Assembly (NCBI RefSeq): GCF_039539965.1 | Contig: NZ_BAABED010000001.1 | Coordinates: forward strand, 558,001-622,000 | Reading direction: 5' to 3' | Length of the DNA: 64,000 nucleotides | Source of the DNA: Arthrobacter methylotrophus | GTDB lineage: Bacteria > Actinomycetota > Actinomycetes > Actinomycetales > Micrococcaceae | The notes under the pieces: model-generated | Database searches by the model: none | Seen by the model: the letters and a program-made list of their open reading frames with translations, nothing else | Told to the model about the DNA's origin: nothing | Position numbers and translations under genes: made by a program | Shown: positions 34,233 to 42,628 of the stretch, piece by piece | Position numbering within the stretch: position 1 is the stretch's first letter | Layout of the letters: each line of letters begins with the position of its first letter

Positions 34233-34545
34233 CGACCTACCTCGTGGAGCATCTCAACTCTGTTCTTGCCCGGTCCCTGGTGGGTCCGTCCAGACTGAAG
34301 CCATCCCATCCAGACCCTGTGTGAAGGTCCTGCCAGAAGGCGGATGCAAGGGGAACGCGCGATTCTGCTGGATCATCGGCTTCCCCAGGTCCGGGTGTCC
34401 CGGAATCACGCGGCGGGCACCGTTGACCTGGGGAATGATCCAGCAGAATCGCGCTTCTTGGCGCTCTACCCCCGTTTCGGGACGAGGCCCACCGCCCCCG
34501 AATCGGCCCGGCAACACTGACCTTCTTTGAAACCCGTGCCCGGTC
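34233..34545. other. 313-nt intergenic region holding a long hairpin
   Basis: Apart from the large inverted repeat at 34357-34454 nothing gene-like is visible. Downstream of the repeat, GAAACCCGTGCCCGG lies near the 3' end of the convergent LysM gene. Confidence 0.6.
34357..34454. repeat. 98-bp inverted repeat (large hairpin, MITE- or REP-like)
   Basis: The left arm (GCGCGATTCTGCTGGATCAT, then CGGC, then TTCCCCAGGTC) is complementary to the right arm 34425-34454 over 31 nt, apart from the 4-nt CGGC bulge. The 33-nt GC-rich loop has its own short pairing. It lies between the VOC pseudogene and the LysM gene. Confidence 0.9.
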
Positions 34546-35502
34546 CTAATTGAGTGCGATCACGAGCATTTGGTTGGTGCCCGGGATGCAGGTCTGCAGT
34601 ACAGCCCGCGGGAATCCCCCGAATACGGCTGCGACGTCGTTGGTGGTGCCGCCTTGGGGCACCTGGCCGCGGGCAGTTACGGTGTACGTTCCGTAACCGG
34701 GGATGCTCACCGTCTCGCCGACGCCTATGCCCGAGAACCGCGCCCACCCGCCGCAGAAATCGTGTTCAGTGATAAACAGCGAGTAGGCGTCCGTCGGGGT
34801 GAAGTGGATAGGGCCAATGCAACTGTTTACCGCGGCCTGCCCGCCTGAACCCGCAACATAGATGGTCCGAACCGCCGGAGCCGGAACCGGGGCCGGGGTG
34901 GGAGCAGGGGCGGGAGCAGGAGCAGGGGCGGGAGCAGGAGCCGCTGGCGCCACAGGGGCCACCGGGGGCGGGACGGCAAGCGGCGGTCCTGTCAGCTTCA
35001 ATACTTGGCCTGGCAAGATGACGGAATATGCGCTGAGCCCGTTGGCAGCCAGCATGGCGTTCACGTCGACTCCGAAACGGGCCGCTATCGAGCCGACGGT
35101 GTCGCCGCTGACCACCGTGTAGGCGTTCGTGTCAGGCACCGGAGCGGCTGCCGGTGCCGCCTCAGGCGCTGAGGGCACGACGGCGGCCGACGCCTTTGCC
35201 TGTACCGGCGCCGGTGGAGGGGCCGGGGAGGGACTTTCGCTCGGCGTTGAGTCTGCGGCCGGTGAAGGGGCGGCAATCGCGGTTCCTGGACCGACGGCCG
35301 GGATGCTTGCAGCGCTCGTGCTTGCCGGCGCCAGTACCTGTGCATAGTTCTGCGTCATGATGGCCGCCAGGGCGATCGCCAGCACAACTGCCCACGTGGC
35401 TATGGATGCCTTGTATCTGGTGAGTGTTCTTACTCCGTTGGATATCAGTGCGGAGACGCTGCCTCCGCCGATCCCGCTGTGCATGTAATCCTGCTGATGC
35501 AT
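34546..35502 (-). CDS. LysM protein with Ala/Pro-rich linker and sortase-like C-terminal domain
   Basis: 318-aa membrane-anchored surface protein. One hydrophobic helix (about 35-55, ATWAVVLAIALAAIM) anchors it; an Ala/Pro/Ser region, a single LysM peptidoglycan-binding domain (YTVVSGDTVGSIAARFGVD to LPGQVLKL) and a long Pro-Ala tail follow. The last 100 residues (ITEHDFCGGWARFSGIGVGE, GYGTYTVTARG, VLQTCIPGTNQMLV) resemble a sortase fold, with candidate His and Cys. The sortase link is my reading, not proven. ATG 35502 is preceded by GGGGATCTGAA; longer frames upstream are unsupported. Confidence 0.75.
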   Translation of the reverse strand: MHQQDYMHSGIGGGSVSALISNGVRTLTRYKASIATWAVVLAIALAAIMTQNYAQVLAPASTSAASIPAVGPGTAIAAPSPAADSTPSESPSPAPPPAPVQAKASAAVVPSAPEAAPAAAPVPDTNAYTVVSGDTVGSIAARFGVDVNAMLAANGLSAYSVILPGQVLKLTGPPLAVPPPVAPVAPAAPAPAPAPAPAPAPTPAPVPAPAVRTIYVAGSGGQAAVNSCIGPIHFTPTDAYSLFITEHDFCGGWARFSGIGVGETVSIPGYGTYTVTARGQVPQGGTTNDVAAVFGGFPRAVLQTCIPGTNQMLVIALN

Positions 35503-36016
35503 TTCAGATCCCCGTGCTTCGTCGTTGCTTGGGCCAGCCGGTTGGTTTGGCCCGGGAAGTGATACGCACGCGCAGGGGATGGCGCTTGTTGAGACCCTTT
35601 TGCTTAATTGCGCAGCACAGAGGAAGCCCTCAAATCCGCTCATTGATGGATAAATCCATCAATGAGATTTATAAAAGGGGTATTCCTATTCCTGCTGCAG
35701 GGTGATTTGAGTTTAGAAATTGGTCATTAACTACACACGAGTGGATGCCACTCGCTTTTGCTTCGCACGCGCGGAAAGTCACTCGTATTGGCGTTTCAGT
35801 AAAGTGAGTGCCGCGGGTTATGGCCGCTCTTCCGTCCAGCCGGTGCTGGGGAGTTACCGCAGAGCAGGGGCAACTGGAATTGTAAGCAGACTTAGTTATT
35901 CCGGGAGAATTGACATGAATTTGAAGCGTTCGAAAAAGGCTAATTTCGGAGTTTATCCATCGTCTTTGAATAAACATGGCCGCGCCGATGTTTGACCTCT
36001 ACGACAGAATGGATCC
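35503..36016. promoter_or_regulatory. 514-nt divergent intergenic region, A/T-richer than its surroundings
   Basis: Holds the promoters of the LysM gene (minus) and the NAD(P)-binding protein gene (plus). The stretch 35640-35980 is notably A/T-richer than neighbouring DNA. A 28-bp palindrome lies at 35639-35666. A 91-codon open frame at 35720-35995 has no coding character. Confidence 0.55.
35639..35666. promoter_or_regulatory. Perfect 28-bp palindrome upstream of the LysM gene
   Basis: CTCATTGATGGAT-AA-ATCCATCAATGAG: 13-bp arms and a 2-nt centre, 137 nt upstream of the LysM start codon. It is too tight for an efficient RNA hairpin loop but ideal as a dimer or tetramer operator. Confidence 0.55.
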
Positions 36017-36673
36017 ATGAGTCGAATCGCAATCATCGGCGGCCACGGCAAAGTGGCCTTGCAGCTGTCCCGCATTCTGAGCAATGAGGGTCACGAGGTA
36101 ACGTCGTTCGTCCGCAATCCGGAACACGCGCCGGAAGTCGCGGCGACGGGCGCCGCTCCGGTCATTCTGGACGTCGAGCAATCGACAACGGCGGAGATCG
36201 CCTCAGCCCTCAACGGCCACGACGCCGTGGTGTGGTCCGCCGGAGCCGGAGGAGGTGACCCGGACCGGACGTACGCGGTGGATAGGGATGCCGCCATCCG
36301 CTCGATGGATGCCGCGGCGCAGCAGGGCGTGGCTCGGTATGTCATGGTGTCCTACCTCGGCGCCGGACCCGGCCACGGCGTCCCCGAAGACAACAGCTTC
36401 TACGCGTACGCGGAAGCCAAGGCCGCGGCGGACGAGTATCTGCGTGGCACCGATCTGGACTGGACGATTCTGGGACCCGGAGCGCTGACCGGCAATCCGG
36501 GCTCGGCGCTCATTGAGGTGGATCCCTTGGATCCGGGTACCGGGACCGCAACCTCCCGGGCCAATGTCGCCTTGGTGGCTGCCGCCGTCCTGGAACTGCC
36601 CGAAACCATAGGACGCACCATCGAGTTCAGAGATGGGAACGTGGCAGTGGTGGAGGCTCTCACCGCGTCCTAG
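36017..36673 (+). CDS. NAD(P)-binding oxidoreductase (atypical SDR)
   Basis: 218-aa single-domain Rossmann protein of the NAD(P)H-binding (NmrA/SDR_a5-like) group. The cofactor loop IIGGHGKVALQLSRIL is at 5-20 and the YAYAEAKAAADEYL helix carries Tyr and Lys. Such proteins are epimerase-like or redox-sensing; the substrate is unknown. It stands alone before the antiporter gene. Confidence 0.85.
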   Translation: MSRIAIIGGHGKVALQLSRILSNEGHEVTSFVRNPEHAPEVAATGAAPVILDVEQSTTAEIASALNGHDAVVWSAGAGGGDPDRTYAVDRDAAIRSMDAAAQQGVARYVMVSYLGAGPGHGVPEDNSFYAYAEAKAAADEYLRGTDLDWTILGPGALTGNPGSALIEVDPLDPGTGTATSRANVALVAAAVLELPETIGRTIEFRDGNVAVVEALTAS

Positions 36674-36797
36674 CTGACTCACAAGGTCCTAGCTGCTTCC
36701 GCCGGGCCGGCAGGGCGTCCGGCCGCGATAAGTTGGTATGACCGGCCCCTCGGCAAGAGGGGGCGCTGCCACGACGACGTCTGGGGATATCAGGAAC

Positions 36798-38366
36798 ATG
36801 GACCAGTTGGCACTCATTGTTGGATTGCTGCTTGCAACGGTCGTGGCCGTGGGCCTGGGGGATCGATTGCGGCTCCCGTATCCAGTGTTGATGCTGCTTC
36901 TGGCGGCGGCGCTGACCTTCATCCCGGGATTTCCGGACTTTGAGCTTGCTCCCGAGCTGATCCTGCCGATCTTCCTCCCGCCGCTGCTCTTCGCGACTGC
37001 ACAGAAAAGTTCCTGGGCGGTGTTCCGGGTCCGTTGGCGGACCTTGCTGCTCATGGCTGTCGCCCTTGTAGTGGTTTCGACGGCGGTCGTCGCCGGCGCC
37101 GCGTGGCTCATGATTCCGGGTATCGGCATCCCTGCGGCAATCGCACTGGGTGCCATGGTGGCTCCGCCGGACCCGGTGGCTGTTGATTCGGTCGCCGGCC
37201 GCGTGCATATGCCGCGCAGGCTCATTACTGTGCTGCAAAGTGAAGGGTTGTTCAACGACGCCGCAGCTATCGTGATCTTCCAGGCAGCCGTGGCAGCAAC
37301 GGTCTCCGGAACGAAGGTGGGGGCCGGCGTCGTGCTCCAGTTCATCATCGGCGCGGGCTTGGCCGTTATTGTCGGGATCGCGATGGGCTGGTTGACGAGG
37401 CTGATCACCAAGCTGGTCACCTCCATGGTGGCCCGGAGCGCCGTCACTTTGGTGGTTCCCTTCGCTGCATACATCCTCGCGGAAGAACTCCACGCTTCGG
37501 GGGTGATCGCCGTCGTCGTCACCGCGCTTGAGACGCAGCGGCACGCGCGGTCCCAGGATGCTGCCGAGCGCGTCACCCGGAACGCCTTCTGGGATGTGGT
37601 GGAGCTCCTTGCCACGGGGCTGGCCTTCGGTTTGGTGGGGCTGGAAATCCGGACTGTGATCCGGGATGAAGGTGCGGCCGTTTTCGGCATGATTGGTCCG
37701 GCCGCGGCGGTGTGCGTGCTGGTGTTCGTCGTCCGCTTCGCGTGGCTCGGCCTTTTGGCGATCGCGGCCCGCAAACGGAAGAACCTGCTGCCGACGTCGC
37801 CCAAGGAAGTCTTGATCCTCACGTGGTGCGGCATGCGCGGCCTCGCGACCCTCGCACTGGCACTGGCCCTTCCGTTGACGATTGCCGACGGCAGCGACTT
37901 CCCGGCCCGGCACGAGACCCTGGTTATCGCATGCGCGGTGTTGCTGGCCACTTTGGTGCTGCCGGGGCTGACCCTTCCGTGGCTCATGCGCGTGCTCAAG
38001 GCCTCCGAGGACGGCTCGCACGAAAGGGACGCCGCGCGCCTCCTGGCCAAGCGCGCGCAGGCTGCCGCCATCTCGGCCCTCAAGGAACACGATCTGATGA
38101 AGGAACTGCCGGCTGACAAAGTGGCGCTCGTCAAGGAAAAGATGACCCGCCTCCACGCCGAACTGCTGGACGGGACGTTGAAGAACGAGTCGGCAACGGA
38201 GAAGCGCCAACGCGGAAGGGAACTGGCCATTGCGGTCCAGACCATCGCCCTCGATGCGGCACGGCAGGAAGTGGTGGCTGCTCGGGGCGAGCCTGGCACT
38301 GATCCCGAGGTTGCCGATCGGGTGCTGCGCCAGCTGGACCTGCGCACCATGGCGATGCCGGACTAG
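36798..38366 (+). CDS. Na+/H+ antiporter, CPA1 (NhaP-like) family
   Basis: 522-aa monovalent cation/proton antiporter with about 12 membrane helices and a C-terminal hydrophilic tail (about 420-522) that is helical and charged. The transport motif GAMVAPPDPVAVDSV and the following SEGLFNDAAAIVIF carry the conserved Asp residues. ATG 36798 (MDQLALIVGLL) is preferred over ATG 36738 because homologues start directly with the first helix. Its stop overlaps that of the convergent ROK gene by 4 nt. Confidence 0.9.
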   Translation: MDQLALIVGLLLATVVAVGLGDRLRLPYPVLMLLLAAALTFIPGFPDFELAPELILPIFLPPLLFATAQKSSWAVFRVRWRTLLLMAVALVVVSTAVVAGAAWLMIPGIGIPAAIALGAMVAPPDPVAVDSVAGRVHMPRRLITVLQSEGLFNDAAAIVIFQAAVAATVSGTKVGAGVVLQFIIGAGLAVIVGIAMGWLTRLITKLVTSMVARSAVTLVVPFAAYILAEELHASGVIAVVVTALETQRHARSQDAAERVTRNAFWDVVELLATGLAFGLVGLEIRTVIRDEGAAVFGMIGPAAAVCVLVFVVRFAWLGLLAIAARKRKNLLPTSPKEVLILTWCGMRGLATLALALALPLTIADGSDFPARHETLVIACAVLLATLVLPGLTLPWLMRVLKASEDGSHERDAARLLAKRAQAAAISALKEHDLMKELPADKVALVKEKMTRLHAELLDGTLKNESATEKRQRGRELAIAVQTIALDAARQEVVAARGEPGTDPEVADRVLRQLDLRTMAMPD

Positions 38367-39589
38367 CGGGTGTCCTTGGAGGCAGGCAACTGCACGCGCC
38401 GTAGTTCCAGGTCCAGGGAGTTCTTCTCAACATGGTCCAGCGCATGGCGCACTGCGCCGATGCCCACAATCGCGTCGCCCAGGGGGGACGCTGCCAAGCG
38501 TGGGGGAGTGGCGGTGTAGTTTGCCAGCTTCCGCGCGGTCGTCTCCAGGAGGGTCGACGCCGAATCTGCCACTGCGCCACCGATCACCACGAGCTCCGGG
38601 TTGAGCAGGATGGCCACCGTGGAAACCACTCGGGCCAGCCGGTCCGAGAGCCGGTCCAGGATTCCCAGCGCCACTTTGTCGCCCTGCGCAGCGGCGGCGA
38701 AGACGTGCTCTGCAGTCACCTCGTGGCCCGGCGCGGCCGCCGTCCGGAGGGTAGTCTTCGACGTTCCCGCCAAAGCTTCAGCCGCCCACAACCTGGCGAG
38801 CGCGGCGAGGCCATCGGGGGAACCCACTCCCTCCACCATGTCCAAGTAGGCCATTTCGCCCGCACCGCCCGCGGCCCCGTGGAGCAGTCTGCCGGATTCC
38901 ATCACGCCCGAGCCGAAACGCTCGCCTGACAGCAGAACCACCAGATCATCGACCCCGACGGCGGAGCCACGCCAGCGCTCGCCGAGCGCGGCCAGGTTGG
39001 CGTCGTTCTCCAGCACAACGGCCCACCCGTGCAGATCGTGCAGGGCTTTCTTCAGCCCGACGTCGAACAGGCTCCAGAACGGCTGGCTGACCAGAATGTT
39101 TCCGTCGCGGCCCACGGGGGCGGCAAGCCCCACCGTCACCGCAAGGACCTTGTCCGGCGCCACGCCGGCAGCGTCAAGCGCCAGCAGGGCCGTCTCGCTG
39201 ATCACGCGGATCCGTTCCTCCGCTTCGATCTCCCTGCCGCGAAAAGGCTCGCTGGCCCGTCCCACGGTCCGGCCCCGCAGATCGGCCACCACCACGGTGG
39301 TCTTGAGGACGCCGACGTCGATCCCCAGGACGCAGCCGGCACTTTCGTCGAGTTCGAAGCGCCGCGCGGGGCGGCCTTTCTGGTAGGTATCGGAATCCTT
39401 CTCCAGTTCGCGGATCCAGCCCCGGGCCATAAGGTCTTCGCACACCGAAATGGTGGTGGCGCGGGTCAGGCCGGTGACGTCCATCAGCTCCGAGACGGTT
39501 ACTGCGTTGGAGGAGCGGATGGCGCCGAGTACGGTGGCCGCGTTGACCCGCCGCATCATCTGCGGAGTGGCAGTCGCGATGTCAGGCAT
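38363..39589 (-). CDS. ROK family transcriptional regulator
   Basis: 408-aa repressor: N-terminal winged helix (about 15-75, VSELMDVTGLTRATTISVCE) fused to a ROK sugar-kinase-like sensor domain (VLGIDVGVLKTTVVVADLRG, then GGAGEMAYLD). It probably senses a glucoside or phosphosugar. An excellent ribosome site (AGGAGGT) 8 nt before ATG 39589 fixes the start. It is divergent from the alpha-glucosidase gene with a clear 15-bp palindrome between them, so it most likely controls that gene and itself. Confidence 0.92.
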   Translation of the reverse strand: MPDIATATPQMMRRVNAATVLGAIRSSNAVTVSELMDVTGLTRATTISVCEDLMARGWIRELEKDSDTYQKGRPARRFELDESAGCVLGIDVGVLKTTVVVADLRGRTVGRASEPFRGREIEAEERIRVISETALLALDAAGVAPDKVLAVTVGLAAPVGRDGNILVSQPFWSLFDVGLKKALHDLHGWAVVLENDANLAALGERWRGSAVGVDDLVVLLSGERFGSGVMESGRLLHGAAGGAGEMAYLDMVEGVGSPDGLAALARLWAAEALAGTSKTTLRTAAAPGHEVTAEHVFAAAAQGDKVALGILDRLSDRLARVVSTVAILLNPELVVIGGAVADSASTLLETTARKLANYTATPPRLAASPLGDAIVGIGAVRHALDHVEKNSLDLELRRVQLPASKDTR

Positions 39590-39638
39590 GCCTGTTGACC
39601 TCCTGTAGGTGTGCGTCACATAATACTTGAGGTACTAA

Positions 39639-39653
39639 ATTTAGATTCTAAAT
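39639..39653. promoter_or_regulatory. ROK operator candidate between the regulator and glucosidase genes
   Basis: ATTTAGA-T-TCTAAAT, a perfect 7+1+7 palindrome within an A/T-rich island, midway between the two divergent start codons. It has the size and A/T character of NagC/XylR-type operators. Confidence 0.65.
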
Positions 39654-39707
39654 AAACAGCCCCATTCACTACATACACCGTTGCGTCGACACAGAAAAGG
39701 AACCCCC

Positions 39708-41426
39708 TTGTCCTCCACCGTCACCTTGGCAACTCACTTCGACCCAAAGCGCTCCGAGCGCTCCGAGCGCATGGCCGATCCCAACTGGTGGCGCCAAGCG
39801 GCCGTCTACCAGATCTACCCTCGCAGTTTCTACGACGCGAACGGCGATGGACTGGGCGACATCAAGGGCATCACCGCCAAGGTCCCGTACCTCAAGTCCC
39901 TCGGCATCGACGCCGTCTGGCTGAGCCCCTTCTACCCGTCCGCGCTCGCGGACGGCGGCTACGACGTCGACGACTACCGCAACGTGGACCCGAAGCTGGG
40001 CACGCTGGCGGACTTCGATGAGATGGCGGCTGCCCTGCACGCTGCAGGAATCAAGCTGATTGCGGACATCGTTCCGAACCACTCCTCGGACCGGCACGCA
40101 TGGTTCAAGGAAGCGCTGGCTTCCCCGAAGGGCTCGGCAGCCCGTGAACGCTACATCTTCCGTGACGGCCGGGGCGAGAACGGCGAACTGCCCCCGGCGG
40201 ACTGGGACTCGGTCTTCGGCGGCCCGGCTTGGGAACGCATCACTGAACCCGGTCCAGAACAGAAACCGGGACAGTGGTACATGCACATCTTCACGAAGGA
40301 GCAGCCGGACTTCAACTGGGACAACCCGGAGGTTCGCGAGGACTTCCTGAAGACCTTGCGCTTCTGGTCCGATCGTGGCGTGGATGGATTCCGCATTGAT
40401 GTTGCCCATGCGCTGACGAAGGACCTCCCGGAGGTGCTCCCCTCGAAGAGCGAACTGCCCAAGGAAGGTGACAACGCCCTTGGCGCCCACCCCTTCTGGG
40501 ACCGCGACGAAGTGCACGAGATCTATGCCGAGTGGCGCAAGCTCTTCAACGAGTACAACCCGCCCCGGACCGCCGTCGCCGAAGCCTGGGTCCACGCGGA
40601 CCGCCGCGCCCGCTACGCCAGCCCGGACGGACTCGGCCAGGCCTTCAACTTCGACCTCCTCAAGGCCGATTTCGACGCCGCCCAGTTCCGCAGCATCATC
40701 ACCAAGAACCTGGCCGAGGCTGCAGCATCCGGTGCCTCGTCCACGTGGGTCTTCTCCAACCACGATGTGGTCCGCCACGCTACGCGCTACGGCTTGCCCC
40801 AGATCGGCGGCCTCGACGGCGCCGGCCAGGACGGCAAGGCATGGCTGCTCGACGGCGGTTTGGCCTCCGACGTCGACGCCGAGCTCGGCTTGCGCAGGGC
40901 CCGCGCCGCATCGCTGCTGATGTTCGCCCTGCCAGGTTCCGCGTACCTGTACCAGGGCGAAGAACTCGGCTTGCAGGAAGTGGGCGACATCGCGGACGGC
41001 CAGCGCCAGGACCCGGCGTTCTTCCGCAACCCGGGTGTCGACGTCGGCCGCGACGGCTGCCGAGTCCCGCTGCCGTGGACAAGCGAAGGTACCTCGTTCG
41101 GCTTCGGTGAGGGACATGCCCACTTGCCGCAGCCTGAGTGGTTCGCCGGTTATGCAGTGGATGCGCAGGACAACGTCCCAGGCTCCACGCTGGAGCTGTA
41201 CCGCAAGGCCCTGGAACTGCGCTCGGAACTGCGGGCGGCCGAGGACCTTGAATGGATCCCCTCCAGCAACGAGTCCGTGCTGCACTTCGCCCGGCCCAAC
41301 GGCTGGCAGTCGGTGACGAACTTCGGCAGCGAGCCGGTGGCTCTTCCGGAGGGCACCGTCGTCGTGAGCAGCGCACCGCTCGACGGCGGCAAGCTCCCGG
41401 CGAACACCACCGCCTGGCTCGTCTAG
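39708..41426 (+). CDS. Alpha-glucosidase, glycoside hydrolase family 13
   Basis: 572-aa cytoplasmic GH13 enzyme hydrolysing alpha-glucosides such as maltose, isomaltose or sucrose. Catalytic residues: nucleophile Asp231 (GFRIDVAHAL), acid/base Glu292 (AVAEAWVHADRR) and transition-state Asp353 (FSNHDVVRHATR); the N-terminal YQIYPRSFYDANGDGLGD motif is intact. TTG 39708 is preferred because AAAAGGAA lies 5 nt upstream; an ATG at 39771 (MADPNWWRQ) is possible. No sugar ABC transporter is adjacent. Probably controlled by the divergent ROK repressor. Confidence 0.93.
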   Translation: MSSTVTLATHFDPKRSERSERMADPNWWRQAAVYQIYPRSFYDANGDGLGDIKGITAKVPYLKSLGIDAVWLSPFYPSALADGGYDVDDYRNVDPKLGTLADFDEMAAALHAAGIKLIADIVPNHSSDRHAWFKEALASPKGSAARERYIFRDGRGENGELPPADWDSVFGGPAWERITEPGPEQKPGQWYMHIFTKEQPDFNWDNPEVREDFLKTLRFWSDRGVDGFRIDVAHALTKDLPEVLPSKSELPKEGDNALGAHPFWDRDEVHEIYAEWRKLFNEYNPPRTAVAEAWVHADRRARYASPDGLGQAFNFDLLKADFDAAQFRSIITKNLAEAAASGASSTWVFSNHDVVRHATRYGLPQIGGLDGAGQDGKAWLLDGGLASDVDAELGLRRARAASLLMFALPGSAYLYQGEELGLQEVGDIADGQRQDPAFFRNPGVDVGRDGCRVPLPWTSEGTSFGFGEGHAHLPQPEWFAGYAVDAQDNVPGSTLELYRKALELRSELRAAEDLEWIPSSNESVLHFARPNGWQSVTNFGSEPVALPEGTVVVSSAPLDGGKLPANTTAWLV

Positions 41427-41486
41427 TCCCCAGTCGTTCTCTCCGCTCGCAAGCTTGTGAGGGAACCCGGCGACCGTGGCCCCACC

Positions 41487-41550
41487 CCCAACTGACTCGC
41501 AGTTGTTGTCGTTTTGAAGGCTGTAAACGACAACAACTGCGGGTCAGTTG
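41487..41550. repeat. Palindromic repeat, family 1, copy 2
   Basis: CCCAACTGACTCGCAGTTG outer arm with internal CAACTG...CAGTTG, and right arm CAACAACTGCGGGTCAGTTG. Lies 61 nt after the alpha-glucosidase stop and 20 nt before the aldo/keto reductase start. Confidence 0.9.
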
Positions 41551-41569
41551 CATGTGAAAGAGTTGAAAA

Positions 41570-42541
41570 ATGACAGAAAAGCGTCAACCCGCGAACAATC
41601 GGCTCATCTATGGCTGCATGGGACTTGGTGGTCCCTGGGAGGGCAGCGAATACGGGGCTGCCGAAATCGAGCAGGCCGCGGCCGCGATCGACGCTGCCAT
41701 GGGGATCGGAATCTCCTTGTTCGACCACGCCGACATCTACCGCAACGGCAAGTCCGAGGCCGTCTTCGGCGAGGTCATGTCCCGGACGGCCGGGCTGCGC
41801 GAAAGAATCCAGCTCCAGACCAAATGCGGAATCCGGCTCAGCCAGCCCGGAGTCGAAGGCCACTACGACCTGAGCAAGGACGCCATCCTGAAACGGGTCA
41901 ACGGAAGCCTGGAACGGCTCAAGACCGACTATGTGGACGTGTTGCTCCTGCACCGCCCGGACCCCCTCATGGAACCCGCGGAGGTGGCGTCCGCCGTCGG
42001 GCAGCTCATGGCGGAAGGCAAAGTGCGGCAATTGGGCGTGTCCAACATGTCCGGTGCGCAAATCGCTTTCCTGCAGGACCAACTGGAGGTGTCGATCGTG
42101 GCCAATCAGTTGGAGATGAGCCTTCACCGTCGGGCCTGGCTGGAGAGCACCGTCTTGGTCAACCACGATGACTCCCGCGGCTACAGCTTCCCGCACGGCA
42201 CTCTGGAACACTGCGTCAGCCGGGGGATCGAGCTACAGGCTTACGGTTCCCTCGCCCAGGGCAGGTACACGGGCTCGACGTCGGATGCCCCGACTGCCGC
42301 TGATAGCGCGACTACCGCACTGGTGGCGCAATTGGCGGGGGAGAAGGGCGCCACTCCCGAGTCCGTGTTGTTGGGGTGGCTCATGAAGCATCCGGCACGC
42401 ATTTCCCCGGTGCTCGGCAGCTCCAATCCTGGGCGGATCGTCGCCTGTGCCGATGCCGATGCCGCTGCTGTTGCCACGGCCATGACGCGCGCTGAGTGGT
42501 ACGGCCTGTGGGTGGCAGCGCGGGGCAGCAGGCTCCCCTAA
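41570..42541 (+). CDS. Aldo/keto reductase
   Basis: 323-aa NADPH-dependent (alpha/beta)8 oxidoreductase of the YdhF-like group. The catalytic tetrad is recognisable: Asp and Tyr in FDHADIYRNGKSE, Lys in QLQTKCGI and His in VDVLLLHRPDP. The GSSNPGRI loop near the C-terminus binds the cofactor phosphate. Substrate unknown. The gene is bracketed by palindrome copies 2 and 3; its ribosome site (GAAAGAG) is weak. Confidence 0.92.
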   Translation: MTEKRQPANNRLIYGCMGLGGPWEGSEYGAAEIEQAAAAIDAAMGIGISLFDHADIYRNGKSEAVFGEVMSRTAGLRERIQLQTKCGIRLSQPGVEGHYDLSKDAILKRVNGSLERLKTDYVDVLLLHRPDPLMEPAEVASAVGQLMAEGKVRQLGVSNMSGAQIAFLQDQLEVSIVANQLEMSLHRRAWLESTVLVNHDDSRGYSFPHGTLEHCVSRGIELQAYGSLAQGRYTGSTSDAPTAADSATTALVAQLAGEKGATPESVLLGWLMKHPARISPVLGSSNPGRIVACADADAAAVATAMTRAEWYGLWVAARGSRLP

Positions 42542-42552
42542 CGCGGGTTAAG

Positions 42553-42618
42553 CCCAACTGACTCGCAGTTGTTGTCGTTCTGACGCTCGAAAACGACTAC
42601 AAATGCGAGTTAGTTGGG
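42553..42618. repeat. Palindromic repeat, family 1, copy 3
   Basis: Arms CCCAACTGACTCGCAGTTG and AAATGCGAGTTAGTTGGG with a diverged loop (TGACGCTCGA). It exactly fills the gap between two convergent genes, 12 nt from one stop and 10 nt from the other. Confidence 0.9.
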
Positions 42619-42628
42619 CTGCGACGGC

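Noticed and set aside
35720..35995. 91-codon frame in the A/T-rich intergenic region
   Set aside because: No ribosome site and no codon bias; likely random.
36660..38350. Two minus-strand frames of over 500 codons opposite the Na+/H+ antiporter
   Set aside because: Shadows with Arg/Ala/Thr or His/Gln-rich composition; the antiporter frame is the real gene.
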